This document shows, one piece after another, positions 1 to 10,647 of a DNA stretch of 64,000 bases (positions are counted from its first letter, which is position 1; each line of letters begins with the position of its first letter). Made by a program: the position numbers and the translations under genes. A model generated the notes under the pieces. It made no database searches, was not told the origin of the DNA, and worked only from the letters and a program-made list of their open reading frames with translations. Origin of the DNA: Trypanosoma brucei gambiense DAL972 (lineage: Eukaryota; Euglenozoa; Kinetoplastea; Trypanosomatida; Trypanosomatidae); the NCBI RefSeq assembly GCF_000210295.1, contig NC_026737.1:248001-312000 (forward strand). The letters are read 5' to 3'.

Positions 1-819
1 CCCTGCTGTAAACCACACTCGTCCTAATATTCTCAGTTCCCTTAATTGAGCTCATTGACGGGGAATATAACGTGCCGGGGAAATATCAGACGCATGTGCG
101 TCAAATGGGAGAAATCGTGATGATGATCTGAATGGAGCCCTATCTTTTCTAATTTTTTTTTTGCTTTGTGATGGCGGTGACGAGGAAACTTGCGTCCATG
201 AGGGTCACTGGATACCATTGCATAAAAAGCAGAGAACAACAAAATAGCGGAACCGGCTGGCAGTATATTTTCCTCCCCATGAAACCCCCGTCAGCACCTC
301 TTTGATATGCATGGGTTTTAGCACATTGGGAATTAAAACCGGTGCTCGACACACGCGAGCCCCTCCCCCCCCCCCCCCAAAAAAAAAGTATCGGAACGTA
401 CGGACATTTGCCACGAAGTACATAATGAAACAAACAAAGGAACGGTGGCCCAAATAACGCACAGTTTTTTTTTGTTCCGAGTAGTCTTACTCAACAACCG
501 GACGCATCGGCGCCTTGCCTAGTTTTTTAGTTGTCTTTTTTTTTTTTTTTACTCAGCCAAACGGAATCGAAAAAGAAAGGAGGAGGGAGGAAGAAAGGGA
601 AATAAGAATAGCCCGTTGTATTACCTGGAGAAGTCCTTTCTTGTCTCCAACTCTCTGCGAATTGCTTGGGTTCCAAATTTACAAAAAAAAAAAAAACAGC
701 GTTACCCCATCACTCTCCTTTTTAGTATCCACACAATCTGAGCCCCAAGCCATACTGGAGAGGGCAGAGGAGTGGCTGACAGAAATTAACGAATTGTAGA
801 GTGTTTTGGTGTTACCACC
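1..819. other. Intergenic region downstream of PEX1
   Basis: No convincing gene. It should hold the 3' UTR of PEX1 and the 5' side of the next gene further left. It contains a poly(C)-poly(A) run at about 364-388, a poly(T) run at about 536-550 and an A run near 682-696. Purine-rich stretches at 568-608 on the plus strand would read as pyrimidine tracts in the transcript and could mark the next trans-splice site. The short reading frames here have low-complexity translations and no recognisable domain. Confidence 0.6.
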
Positions 820-3555
820 TCACCGTTGGGTCAATTTCCTTCCGACTTCCCTCGTACTGCTCTTTTCCTGCTTACTGAAGAGGCGGTGAATTCTTTCCTG
901 TTCCCAAATGTGTTCCTTGGTTAGGGAGGGTTTTGTCATACCCATTGCTTGCCGCACATCTTTTATGGTGATGCGGTTGGCCACGTTCAAGGCCTCTTCT
1001 CTCGCCGCGGCAGCTGCAGATGGCCTCAAGATATCTTCTATTTTCTCCCGTGTCGTTCCTTTTCCTACGTTAAGCACGGCAAAATTATGTTCCACTTCAC
1101 GCTCCTCACAACGCTTGGAAAGTTTCTCGATAATGCGCCTATTTACCACCATACTCGCTGATGACGCTAATCCGTTCAGGTCTGCCGGCGTCCAATTGAT
1201 TGTCTGTTCGGCAATTTCTTTAATTTCCGGTAGCGTTAACTCCGCCTGAAGTTGCTCAAAGCAAATTGTCAAGATGTTAACCCGGTCCTCCAACGATGGA
1301 ATGGGACAGTGAACAGCCTTGTCTAACCGTCCAGGCCGCAGAAGCGCCGCATCGATGAGGTCAGGACGGCTAGAGGCAGCTACAACGTAGACATCTTTTC
1401 TGCTTTCCACGCCATCCAGGTAACACAGAAGTTGGTTAACCACTCTGTCTGTTACACCGGAGTTGTCCACCCCCCGCTGTGGGGCGACAGAGTCGAACTC
1501 GTCGAAGAAAACAACGCATGGCGCAGCAGCTTGCGCGCGCTCAAAAACGTCACGGATCTTCTGCTCACTCTGGCCAATGTATTTGCCAAAAACCTCAGGG
1601 CCGTTAACCACGATGCAGTTCAAGTTTTCGGAATTCACAATGGCCTCCACAACAAACGTTTTCCCGCACCCCGAGGCACCATAGAGAAGTACGCCGCTAC
1701 GTGTCTTCAGTGGCAACCGTGCGAAGAGTTCTGGGTGTTTCATTGGCAGCACCAGTGTGTCATACAAAACTTTTCGCGCCTCAGCGAGGCCACCAACAGA
1801 TTGCAAAGATGCCTTTTCACTTTTGAGAAATGTTATTCCCGTGTGAGACAAGGGTGTGAAGGCGGCTATGGCCCCTCGCGCGGCCTCACGAAATGGCACC
1901 CTCCCCCCATCCAACGAACTCTTTATTGGCTGCGACACCTTCCTCATATCAAACGGCGTGTAATTGCCCATGAGGTCTCCAACTTCCTCGAGAGCTTCTG
2001 CTGACTCCTTGGGGAACAATTGCTTCAGCAATGCTACTCTTGTCTTGCGATCCAGCGCCTCCACTTTGATCACTTTGGTAAAACAGTAGGCGGAGCGCAG
2101 ACCCTCGTTAACACATTGCCGGTTGGCACAGGTGGCAACAACGAGAACGGACGCGGCGCCACATAGTGAAAGTGCTTCAGTAAAGCAGCGCAGGGTTCCT
2201 TCCAAAATGGCTTTTGTTGCGCCGGTGACACTCAACACCGATTCTTCCTTTTGCGCGGGCGCAACAGCGTCAAAGTTATCCAAGACTAGAACGGCGGGGG
2301 CGCACATCACACACTCAACCAGGGCTCGTTGGAGGGATGCCAACAGCTTCTCGGCTTTGCACTGAACCACGTTGATGTGGACACCGTGAAGTTCATTGAG
2401 CACAGCGCCGACGATAGCCGTCTTACCGGTTCCACTTCCACCACAAAGTAAAACATTACCATTGCTTCCATATTTGCTGTGGTGAGGCCCGAGTTTCTTA
2501 ATTTCCTCGAACCAACATACCAAGTGCTCTCGAAGCTCTTGAGGAGCTGTCCCGTGCACCTCTACCACGCTTTCGTAAGGTATCTGGTTGCTGAAGGGAG
2601 ATGTACTGGCGGAGGGGCAGTCCCTATCTGTTGCCGTGGGTATGTTCTCATCAAGTGTTGGAAAAACGACTATATTGGATGCCTGAATGAAAGCTGGAGA
2701 GGTGCACACACCATCTTCCATTCCCTCTACCAACCGGATGGGGGCCTTCAGTGCGTTGGATCGAAGGAAGGAGGATGTGACTTCCTTCGATTCGAGAAGT
2801 TGTGAAGCCTTCGCCAGGTCCCAAAAACCCATCACAAGACCTTCACTCCAGTGGTGGCGCGCCGCCGTTGAAGGATTCATATAAAGCGACACCGCCTCTA
2901 CATTTGCGTCTCCGGCCGTCGCATCGTTGTTAAATCCCTTTTCCTTCCTCCAGGTATGGCACCGCAGTACCGACCACGTCGGAGCACCGCTCTGTTCGAC
3001 GTGACGCGTTCGAGTGGCAACAACAAATTCCGTGCCTTCGGCCATTACGGCACATCCAGATGTGACTTCGTGACCTTCACGGTCCTCAATACGCTCGACC
3101 ACCATTTTCGCATTAACACCATCAAACACCGCGACATCGAGCGTCATTGCGGGGAACACCACCTGGACCTGCCGCAATAATTGTGCCTCAATGCGAAGTG
3201 CATTCTGTTCAACCACCTCACTTTCATCCACGGAGGATGGGCGCACAAGGACCGTGGCTGCCTTTGCGAATTTGAACACCGCTGTGCACTGCACTATTGC
3301 GCCATTAGTAACTCCCAGGCTCGTCGCCATGGTGACGGATATGATTAATTTAAACGCAGCAAAGTTGTGCGGCCTGTGCGCCAAGCAACCGACGTACGTG
3401 TTCTTATGACCGTCCGAAATCCTCAAGGGTACCACGAAGGGTATATTCCTTCCATAGTAGGGTAGTAGATTTCCACGGATGAATTCATTTGACACCAAGA
3501 CAAATGAGTCCGTTCGGGACGGGTCGATAGAAACTTCAAAGGAGCTGTGCTGCAT
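820..3555 (-). CDS. PEX1: Peroxin 1, AAA+ ATPase of peroxisome/glycosome import
   Basis: A 911-residue type II AAA+ protein. Residues 1-170 resemble the double-psi-barrel N domain of PEX1. The first ATPase domain has Walker A GGSGTGKT near residue 371 and a Walker B ending in LVLDNFD, with Asn where the catalytic Glu would be. The second has GASGCGKT near 626 and FFDEFDS near 683, followed by the signature VDNSGVTDRVVNQLL typical of PEX1. In the family, PEX1 and PEX6 form a hexamer that pulls the receptor PEX5 out of the organelle membrane; in trypanosomes the organelle is the glycosome. The start is an ATG. Length is near the short end for PEX1. VCP-like or NSF-like proteins are less likely because of the D2 signature. 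Confidence 0.88.
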   Translation of the reverse strand: MQHSSFEVSIDPSRTDSFVLVSNEFIRGNLLPYYGRNIPFVVPLRISDGHKNTYVGCLAHRPHNFAAFKLIISVTMATSLGVTNGAIVQCTAVFKFAKAATVLVRPSSVDESEVVEQNALRIEAQLLRQVQVVFPAMTLDVAVFDGVNAKMVVERIEDREGHEVTSGCAVMAEGTEFVVATRTRHVEQSGAPTWSVLRCHTWRKEKGFNNDATAGDANVEAVSLYMNPSTAARHHWSEGLVMGFWDLAKASQLLESKEVTSSFLRSNALKAPIRLVEGMEDGVCTSPAFIQASNIVVFPTLDENIPTATDRDCPSASTSPFSNQIPYESVVEVHGTAPQELREHLVCWFEEIKKLGPHHSKYGSNGNVLLCGGSGTGKTAIVGAVLNELHGVHINVVQCKAEKLLASLQRALVECVMCAPAVLVLDNFDAVAPAQKEESVLSVTGATKAILEGTLRCFTEALSLCGAASVLVVATCANRQCVNEGLRSAYCFTKVIKVEALDRKTRVALLKQLFPKESAEALEEVGDLMGNYTPFDMRKVSQPIKSSLDGGRVPFREAARGAIAAFTPLSHTGITFLKSEKASLQSVGGLAEARKVLYDTLVLPMKHPELFARLPLKTRSGVLLYGASGCGKTFVVEAIVNSENLNCIVVNGPEVFGKYIGQSEQKIRDVFERAQAAAPCVVFFDEFDSVAPQRGVDNSGVTDRVVNQLLCYLDGVESRKDVYVVAASSRPDLIDAALLRPGRLDKAVHCPIPSLEDRVNILTICFEQLQAELTLPEIKEIAEQTINWTPADLNGLASSASMVVNRRIIEKLSKRCEEREVEHNFAVLNVGKGTTREKIEDILRPSAAAAAREEALNVANRITIKDVRQAMGMTKPSLTKEHIWEQERIHRLFSKQEKSSTREVGRKLTQR

Positions 3556-4008
3556 CCTCTTATTCTTTTTGGAGCTACACTAGTAATAATTACGTTTATA
3601 AAGGGACCTTCTAGATCGGTTGGAGAACGGAGAAACAAACGGTTGGAGTCAAAGCAATGAACCCAGGAAGGATAGTCGGCACCATATTGTGGGTTGTCAA
3701 CAATCGCATTTACCTCCTTTGGGGTATCGTTAAAGCTGAAGCGATAATTACAAAAAAAGAAACCAAGTTAAGCGTTGGCATGAACCCCGACACCCCAACC
3801 GATATCTCTGCGCGTCGTGTAACCACCACTCAGTACAACAACACGCGGGCCTGAGCTCGCAAAGGCGTGGGATGTAAAATATAGAGCAGTGGGTTGTTTC
3901 ACGTCACCACATGCATCAGGACGCACTCCATCCCTCCCTTCACCAGGAATACCTTGCATCCTTTCGGAAGCAGCACACCGCGTACTGGAGTTTTGTTTCT
4001 CATATCTG
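3556..4008. other. Spacer between PEX1 and SET-domain gene
   Basis: No gene seen. It holds the 5' leader of PEX1 and the 3' UTR of the SET-domain gene. A purine-rich plus-strand stretch at about 3620-3675 could serve as the PEX1 pyrimidine tract in the transcript. The tract is weak. Confidence 0.5.
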
Positions 4009-5013
4009 TTATATTCCTGTGGGCACACGCCTCTCTCCACCCGTCTCCACAGTCCTTGCCCTTCCCTCCCTGTCCGGAACAAACCCCCACTTCATTTTCC
4101 AGTACTCCGCATCCTCTTGCGAAGCCGCGGCGCGAGTGCTATATGCAATAGTCACGGCACTACCCGCAGGAATGGTTTGACGAGCAACTAAATGCGCACA
4201 AGGTTGTGTTTTGTCGTACCACCGTCCCCCAATACTGCCCTCACTATGGCACTCGGGGTGCGTTAAATGTATCATCGCGTTGGGTTCGTAGTCGTGTAGG
4301 GAAAAGTCAATCAATGGATACATCGTGAGGCCCCCGTCATCGTCACGAAGGGCGCGGGCGAGGGCCATTGATAAGCCCCATGATGTGGACTTTGAAGCAA
4401 AATGGGGCAAGCTTTGCTCCATGCGCCGCCGAAGGTAATCTATGCGAATCCAATCGGCACGCTGTGACGCCGTTACAAGTTTACTCTTCGATATAAAGGG
4501 AGCATTAGGGACCCCCTTCACATGTAATGCATTTCCCATATACATGGCATCCAGTTCGTTTTGCAGTGGTTCATTCACCGCAAATTGGTCCGTGGCGTCA
4601 CTGTTGTACACATCGTGCAAAAACTCAAGGTAGAGTCGGTGGAAGCTACTTGGATTATGAAGCTCGCGGGTCAGTGTTCCCGCCAGCTCCTCGAGTGGCC
4701 CCCATCGAGCTGCAATATTCCTCTCATCATCACTTCCTTGCGTAAAAGCTGAGATGGAAAGTGAAACGGGAACGGAGATGAGGGCTGCACCGGACTTAAT
4801 GGGGCGTTGGGCGACCAAACAACAACCTCGGTTCCGATGGGGATGCAACCGCAGTGCGCAGTGAAATGCACCGCCCTTGCGTGCGACCCACCGTGTGAGG
4901 GAATAGGCTGCTGGAACCCTCATTGAAGCAAGGCGCGGCCATATATCTCTGTATGTACTACGGTTGGCACAGATGTATCGTTGTGGTTTCGTGTCTAACC
5001 ACACAAACTTCAT
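4009..5013 (-). CDS. SET-domain protein methyltransferase (SETD3/SETD6/Rubisco-LSMT-like)
   Basis: The product has 334 residues. From about residue 31 it reads like the start of a SETD-type domain (a Trp-containing segment, then RGCCLVAQRPIKSGAALISVP). Near residue 232 it has YPLIDFSLHDYEPNA, the counterpart of the L-D-x-x-N-H-x-x-x-x-N motif that binds S-adenosylmethionine; the usual N-H is replaced by L-H. It then has an AGSAVTIAYSTRA segment equivalent to the GEE-ITISY motif. Such enzymes methylate lysine or histidine in non-histone proteins. It is shorter than most SETD proteins and the C-terminal substrate-binding domain looks minimal. The start is ATG; a later ATG at residue 31 is possible. 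The substrate cannot be told from sequence. Confidence 0.72.
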   Translation of the reverse strand: MKFVWLDTKPQRYICANRSTYRDIWPRLASMRVPAAYSLTRWVARKGGAFHCALRLHPHRNRGCCLVAQRPIKSGAALISVPVSLSISAFTQGSDDERNIAARWGPLEELAGTLTRELHNPSSFHRLYLEFLHDVYNSDATDQFAVNEPLQNELDAMYMGNALHVKGVPNAPFISKSKLVTASQRADWIRIDYLRRRMEQSLPHFASKSTSWGLSMALARALRDDDGGLTMYPLIDFSLHDYEPNAMIHLTHPECHSEGSIGGRWYDKTQPCAHLVARQTIPAGSAVTIAYSTRAAASQEDAEYWKMKWGFVPDREGRARTVETGGERRVPTGI

Positions 5014-5559
5014 CCTTTACTGCAGTTCTTAATGCAACGTGTCATCACCCTAATAATTAAGGGAATAATTTACACACATATATATTTTTTTTAAAGAAAA
5101 AAAGAAGATGCGGAGAAGAATTAAAGGTAAGAAGAAAAAAAGCAATTCAGAGTGGGGGACAAACGCGGTCCATACGCGGCCTTCCAGACAGAAAGAAGAG
5201 CATGCCGTCACCTCTCCTCATAGTTTTCAAATTTGTCATTTTATATTCTTTCGTAACTCCCAGCGAATGGAATACGTAGTTTAAAGCTTAGTGTTAACCT
5301 TAGCGTGGTTCACCCCTGATAAATCTTTGAAATAGACCATCCTCCTTCCTTCTCCAAGAGTTTTGCATGCGGCCGTATAAATAGTAAAAAAAAAAAAGAA
5401 GTAAGACTTAGTCTCTTTCTTAGGCGCACGCATGTTTCCGGGCTTCTGGGAAGTCTGCTTCTTCTGTTTATTTGCTCTACAGTTTCCCCTTCTTCCATGC
5501 TCTTCTTCCCTTTTTGTTATTCCACTTTCTCTTCATCTCTTCTTTTCTTTTTTCATATT
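5014..5559. other. Spacer between SET-domain gene and RUVBL1
   Basis: No gene seen. It is AT-rich with poly(A) runs at about 5093-5105 and 5389-5398 on the plus strand, a purine-rich block at 5098-5155 that would give a pyrimidine tract for the SET-domain mRNA, and a pyrimidine-rich block at 5485-5560 (purine-rich in the transcript) that is the RUVBL1 3' UTR start. Confidence 0.5.
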
Positions 5560-7346
<1,787 letters not shown>

Positions 7347-8543
7347 TTACCAACCGTCTTTAGCACGAGAGGTTTCTTCAACTTCTTTCTGGATGTGACG
7401 AAGCTGCGCCGCCGCTGGATGGGTTTCTGAAGCTGTCGCCTCAATGATGGCACGAGCCTCTTTTACCAAGGCTCTTGCCTTTTTCATGTTTCCAACGCGT
7501 GCACAGCCCAACGCGCACTTGGCGGCTGCAGTTCCGAGAGTGATATGGTTTCCTTCGTAGCGCTGCCGTGCAATTTCAAGGGCCTCACAGTAGGAAGCGG
7601 CTTGGTTTTCCTTCTCGCCTAAATCACCATATGTATCGCCGAGTGCAGTGTAAGTTTTCACGAGAAATGTGTGTTGGCTGCCAAACGCCCGTTTTTGCAC
7701 ATCGATAGCTTTTTCAAGCAGTTCCTTTCGTCGAAAGTGGTCTCCATTGGCTCCACACGCACTCGCCAGCTCCACCAGCGTAACTGCTAGTTGTGGGTTC
7801 ATCCCCCCCAGTCTTGTCTCCTGTATGTCGTATGCCTGCTGCGCAAGCTGTAGGCGCTGAAATGAGTTGCCGTTCGCTCCGTGCGCGCGGGCCAATGTGA
7901 GCATAGCGACAGTGGTTTGTATGTGGTTTGCGCCACAGTGCCGACGGATAATTTTGTCGGCCCGTTCAGCCACCTGCAGCTGTGCCTTGTGTTTACCAAG
8001 ATAACCGTGCGCCTCCGCAAGCAACAGGAGAACCCGTCCCACTTTGGGGTGATCTGCGTTAAACTTCCGCTCGTGAAGTGCGAGGGAGCGCTGCAAAAGA
8101 TCTTCCATTTCCTGGTATTGCCCCATCTCCTCTTGTGCACTGGCCATGTTGTAGAGGACCATGCCGTACTGTGGGTGGTCATCACCGTAAACATGTGCCA
8201 CCATGTCCCGCGAGCGCTCCAGCAGCTTCAGTTTCCTAGCATGGTCCCCAGTCTCCCCGTATGCACAGGCTAAGTTGTTCAAACAGTTCATCAATGTCGT
8301 AGAATTCCCACCACCACCACCGTCATTTGCGGTTAGCACCGCCTCCCATGCACTGATTGCCTTGCGGAAATCCCCTTTCTCAAAAAACTCCATCCCTGAC
8401 TTGTGCAGCTCCTCCAACTGGCCGTTAGATACATGAGTGGGCGGAATTTTACAACGACGGATGGCAGCCGCACCGCGATGGTCGCCAGTCCCCACGCGTT
8501 CCACCATCGTGACGCACCTGCCGAGGGACATGAAGCGCCTCAT
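7347..8543 (-). CDS. TPR-repeat protein, kinesin-light-chain-like repeats
   Basis: The product has 398 residues. After a basic N-terminus of about 35 residues (it could be an organellar presequence), the rest is made of about seven tetratricopeptide units of roughly 42 residues, of the kinesin-light-chain/NPHP3 type. Examples are LNNLACAYGETGDHARKLKLL, then GDDHPQYGMVLYNMASAQEE, then NADHPKVGRVLLLLAEAHGY. A run of glycines and asparagine near 75-80 interrupts the first unit. TPR arrays bind protein partners; no catalytic motif is present. A true kinesin light chain is unlikely because the coiled-coil heptad region is missing. The start is ATG and a purine block at 8567-8595 on the plus strand provides the pyrimidine tract. 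Confidence 0.75.
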   Translation of the reverse strand: MRRFMSLGRCVTMVERVGTGDHRGAAAIRRCKIPPTHVSNGQLEELHKSGMEFFEKGDFRKAISAWEAVLTANDGGGGGNSTTLMNCLNNLACAYGETGDHARKLKLLERSRDMVAHVYGDDHPQYGMVLYNMASAQEEMGQYQEMEDLLQRSLALHERKFNADHPKVGRVLLLLAEAHGYLGKHKAQLQVAERADKIIRRHCGANHIQTTVAMLTLARAHGANGNSFQRLQLAQQAYDIQETRLGGMNPQLAVTLVELASACGANGDHFRRKELLEKAIDVQKRAFGSQHTFLVKTYTALGDTYGDLGEKENQAASYCEALEIARQRYEGNHITLGTAAAKCALGCARVGNMKKARALVKEARAIIEATASETHPAAAQLRHIQKEVEETSRAKDGW

Positions 8544-8924
8544 GTTTCAATACACCCCAGTCACACTAAGCAAGTAATGAAAAGGAAGAAAACAGGTTTC
8601 CCTGGAATGGAAACGTAAGGTTAATTAACATCATCCACTCGTCTAGAGATGTGGCAAGTAGGCCATGCGCGGGCTGCTGGGCCCGCATCGCGACTTGTGC
8701 CGTCCCGCCCCCTTCTTATTGCCTCTAACTCTCTACATTCCCCACTTCTGTAACGTACTGGTGATGGGCGTTGCAATATTGTCGATGGTAGTGCGAGTAC
8801 CGTAGCCCCAGTGAAGGCCATATAGAGGGGAAACCCCTCCCCACACTCTATCCATTTAGATTTATAAGTAAAAAAATATAAATATATACACGTTCCTGAG
8901 CCTGCTCCGCACATCTGCGGTGTC
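8544..8924. other. Spacer between TPR and small LRR genes
   Basis: No gene seen. It contains the TPR gene leader, including the purine block at 8567-8595, and the 3' UTR of the small LRR gene with a short AT repeat near 8876-8888. Confidence 0.5.
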
Positions 8925-9539
8925 TCATTTGACGTCATCTGATTCTGCTGCTGTTGTGTCGAGTGACGTGGTGCAGCACTCAGATGGCATCTCCTCCCTA
9001 TCTACAAATGTATGCGCGACTTTTGCATTCCTTTCGCAAGCATCTGCCAGCCGACGACGCAGGGAACCAACGCACTGTACACCATCCATCCGACAGTCTA
9101 CGATACGTTGATTGCACTTAACGAGTTTGAGGAGCGCATCCACGCCGAAGGAACCAAATGGATTCCCCGACACATCAATGACTTTTATCCGCGGAAGTCT
9201 GCACAACGCCTCACACAACAAGTGAATGAGAGTTGTCGTGAGTCGCTCCTCCCGCAAATTAATACGCTCTAGCCAGGTACAGAGAGGGAGCGTAAGGAGA
9301 ACAGGCAACAAAGCTCGCTGACTTAAGTACGACTTATGCAAATCCAATGACACCTTCGTCATGTCCTCGGTGAATGCCTGAAATGTAGCGTTTGGCCGCT
9401 CCCCGCTCACCTTGCACAGGTAAAGGTACTTTTTATTTGGGGTTGTAATGACATCATCATCCGCTCTAGACAGCGCCTCGCGAAGCGCAGCGCAGCGCCT
9501 GCTAACCTCTGTCACATCATCGTAAGGGGTTGTCGACAT
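8925..9539 (-). CDS. Small leucine-rich-repeat protein
   Basis: The product has 204 residues from the first in-frame ATG; the frame extends four codons further only to a GTG. The middle carries leucine-rich units of the ribonuclease-inhibitor type: LSQRALLPVLLTLPLCTWLERINL, then a unit ending IKVIDVSGNPFGSFGVDALLKL, then a unit around RIVDCRMDGVQCVG. The last 35 residues are acidic and Ser/Thr-rich. Two or three repeats are few for a free-standing LRR fold, so it may act with a partner. No signal peptide or membrane segment is seen. Similar short LRR proteins are common in trypanosomatids and mostly uncharacterised. Confidence 0.7.
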   Translation of the reverse strand: MSTTPYDDVTEVSRRCAALREALSRADDDVITTPNKKYLYLCKVSGERPNATFQAFTEDMTKVSLDLHKSYLSQRALLPVLLTLPLCTWLERINLREERLTTTLIHLLCEALCRLPRIKVIDVSGNPFGSFGVDALLKLVKCNQRIVDCRMDGVQCVGSLRRRLADACERNAKVAHTFVDREEMPSECCTTSLDTTAAESDDVK

Positions 9540-9561
9540 GGTTACTTCCACATGGAGTGAC

Positions 9562-9632
9562 CTGTACGTTGTATAGGGGGAGGGAGGAGAAGGAGATTAA
9601 AAAAAAAGAAGCAGAGAATGAGAGTGAGAAGG
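9562..9632 (-). promoter_or_regulatory. Predicted trans-splice signal for the small LRR gene
   Basis: Plus-strand 9575-9632 is purine-only apart from a few bases, giving a transcript pyrimidine tract. The following AG corresponds to 9562-9563, 23 bases before the ATG at 9539. This supports the ATG rather than the upstream GTG as the start. Confidence 0.6.
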
Positions 9633-10057
9633 TGTGTTGGCGAAACCTGAAAGGAGGTAAGTATATTTTAGATATGCCACACCCACACGGCCGATGAGTG
9701 TGAAAGTGTTCAAAAGTAAGAAGAGGGTAGTTGGAAGGAAGCAAAGCGGAAGCAGGCGAAGACACGCAACAGCGCCAGGACCCTTTACCCGTGAAAATAT
9801 CATGTTCCCTGTGAGGAACATGCATCAACACACGCACAGAGGAAACAAACGCAAGATTGCCGCAGTGTCCTTCCTCCTTTTCTCCTCTCTCGTGTCCACA
9901 TTTGTTTTAAGTACTTCTTTCTCTTTCTCTTCCGGACACGGAGCAGGTCCCTCTTTTGCTTTTTTTCTTCTTCAAACATTCTCATGTCCAACATTTCTCT
10001 CTTTTTTTTATTCCCCTCATTGTCTCTTTGACCCTCTGCTCTTGCCTTTCGGGGTCA

Positions 10058-10076
10058 CATATATATATATATATAT
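10058..10076. repeat. AT dinucleotide microsatellite
   Basis: About nine uninterrupted AT units within a pyrimidine-rich spacer. Confidence 0.9.
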
Positions 10077-10647
10077 TCTCTGTTCCTCCACACAGTTTAA
10101 CGTACATCTTTCCTTTCCCTAGTGTTGCCTATTCCCTCTCAACATATCGTCACTCATCACTCTCCTTTTCTTGTTGTGTCTTATACTCTTTTTGTTTTGA
10201 TATTTTTCCTTTTTTTAAAAAATTTGTCATTTTTCTTTTTTGTCTTTAATTACAGGGGGATGGGGGAAACTAGTAATAATAACCGAAAAAAATGAAAAAA
10301 AATGCTTCGAAAGCTTCATTCCTTCTCACGACTATCTTCCCACCTCTTTCTGAATAACTAAGTACAATAATGAAATGATGATCGCGGTGGTATGTACGGT
10401 CCATCCGCTGTCACTTCGCTCTCCTTCCCGTTCTATCCTCTTTCCCCCTTTTGTTTGCATTCATTTGTCCTCCCGCGCGCAAGGAGTAGCGCAACTGCTG
10501 AGAAAGCCTTTGCACATTTACACGCATACATACATAACACATAACTGACATGCGGGTGAAAGAAAAGCATAGAAGGGATGAGCTAAAGAAGAAGAGAGAG
10601 AGCTCCGCTCCCTCCTGCTCCTCCTCCTTTCATAAGCATGCACCACA

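Larger units (their letters stand above)
9540..10647. other. Long spacer with purine-rich transcript 3' UTR
   Basis: A 1.1-kb interval without a convincing gene. Plus-strand 9870-10250 is strongly pyrimidine-rich, so the 3' UTR of the upstream amidinotransferase-like mRNA would be purine-rich. An AT dinucleotide repeat lies at 10058-10076. Reading frames on both strands are low complexity. Confidence 0.5.

Noticed and set aside
515..799. Plus-strand 94-codon reading frame
   Set aside because: Low-complexity translation (poly-Phe, Arg/Glu runs) on the strand opposite to all genes; explained by purine- and pyrimidine-rich spacer sequence.
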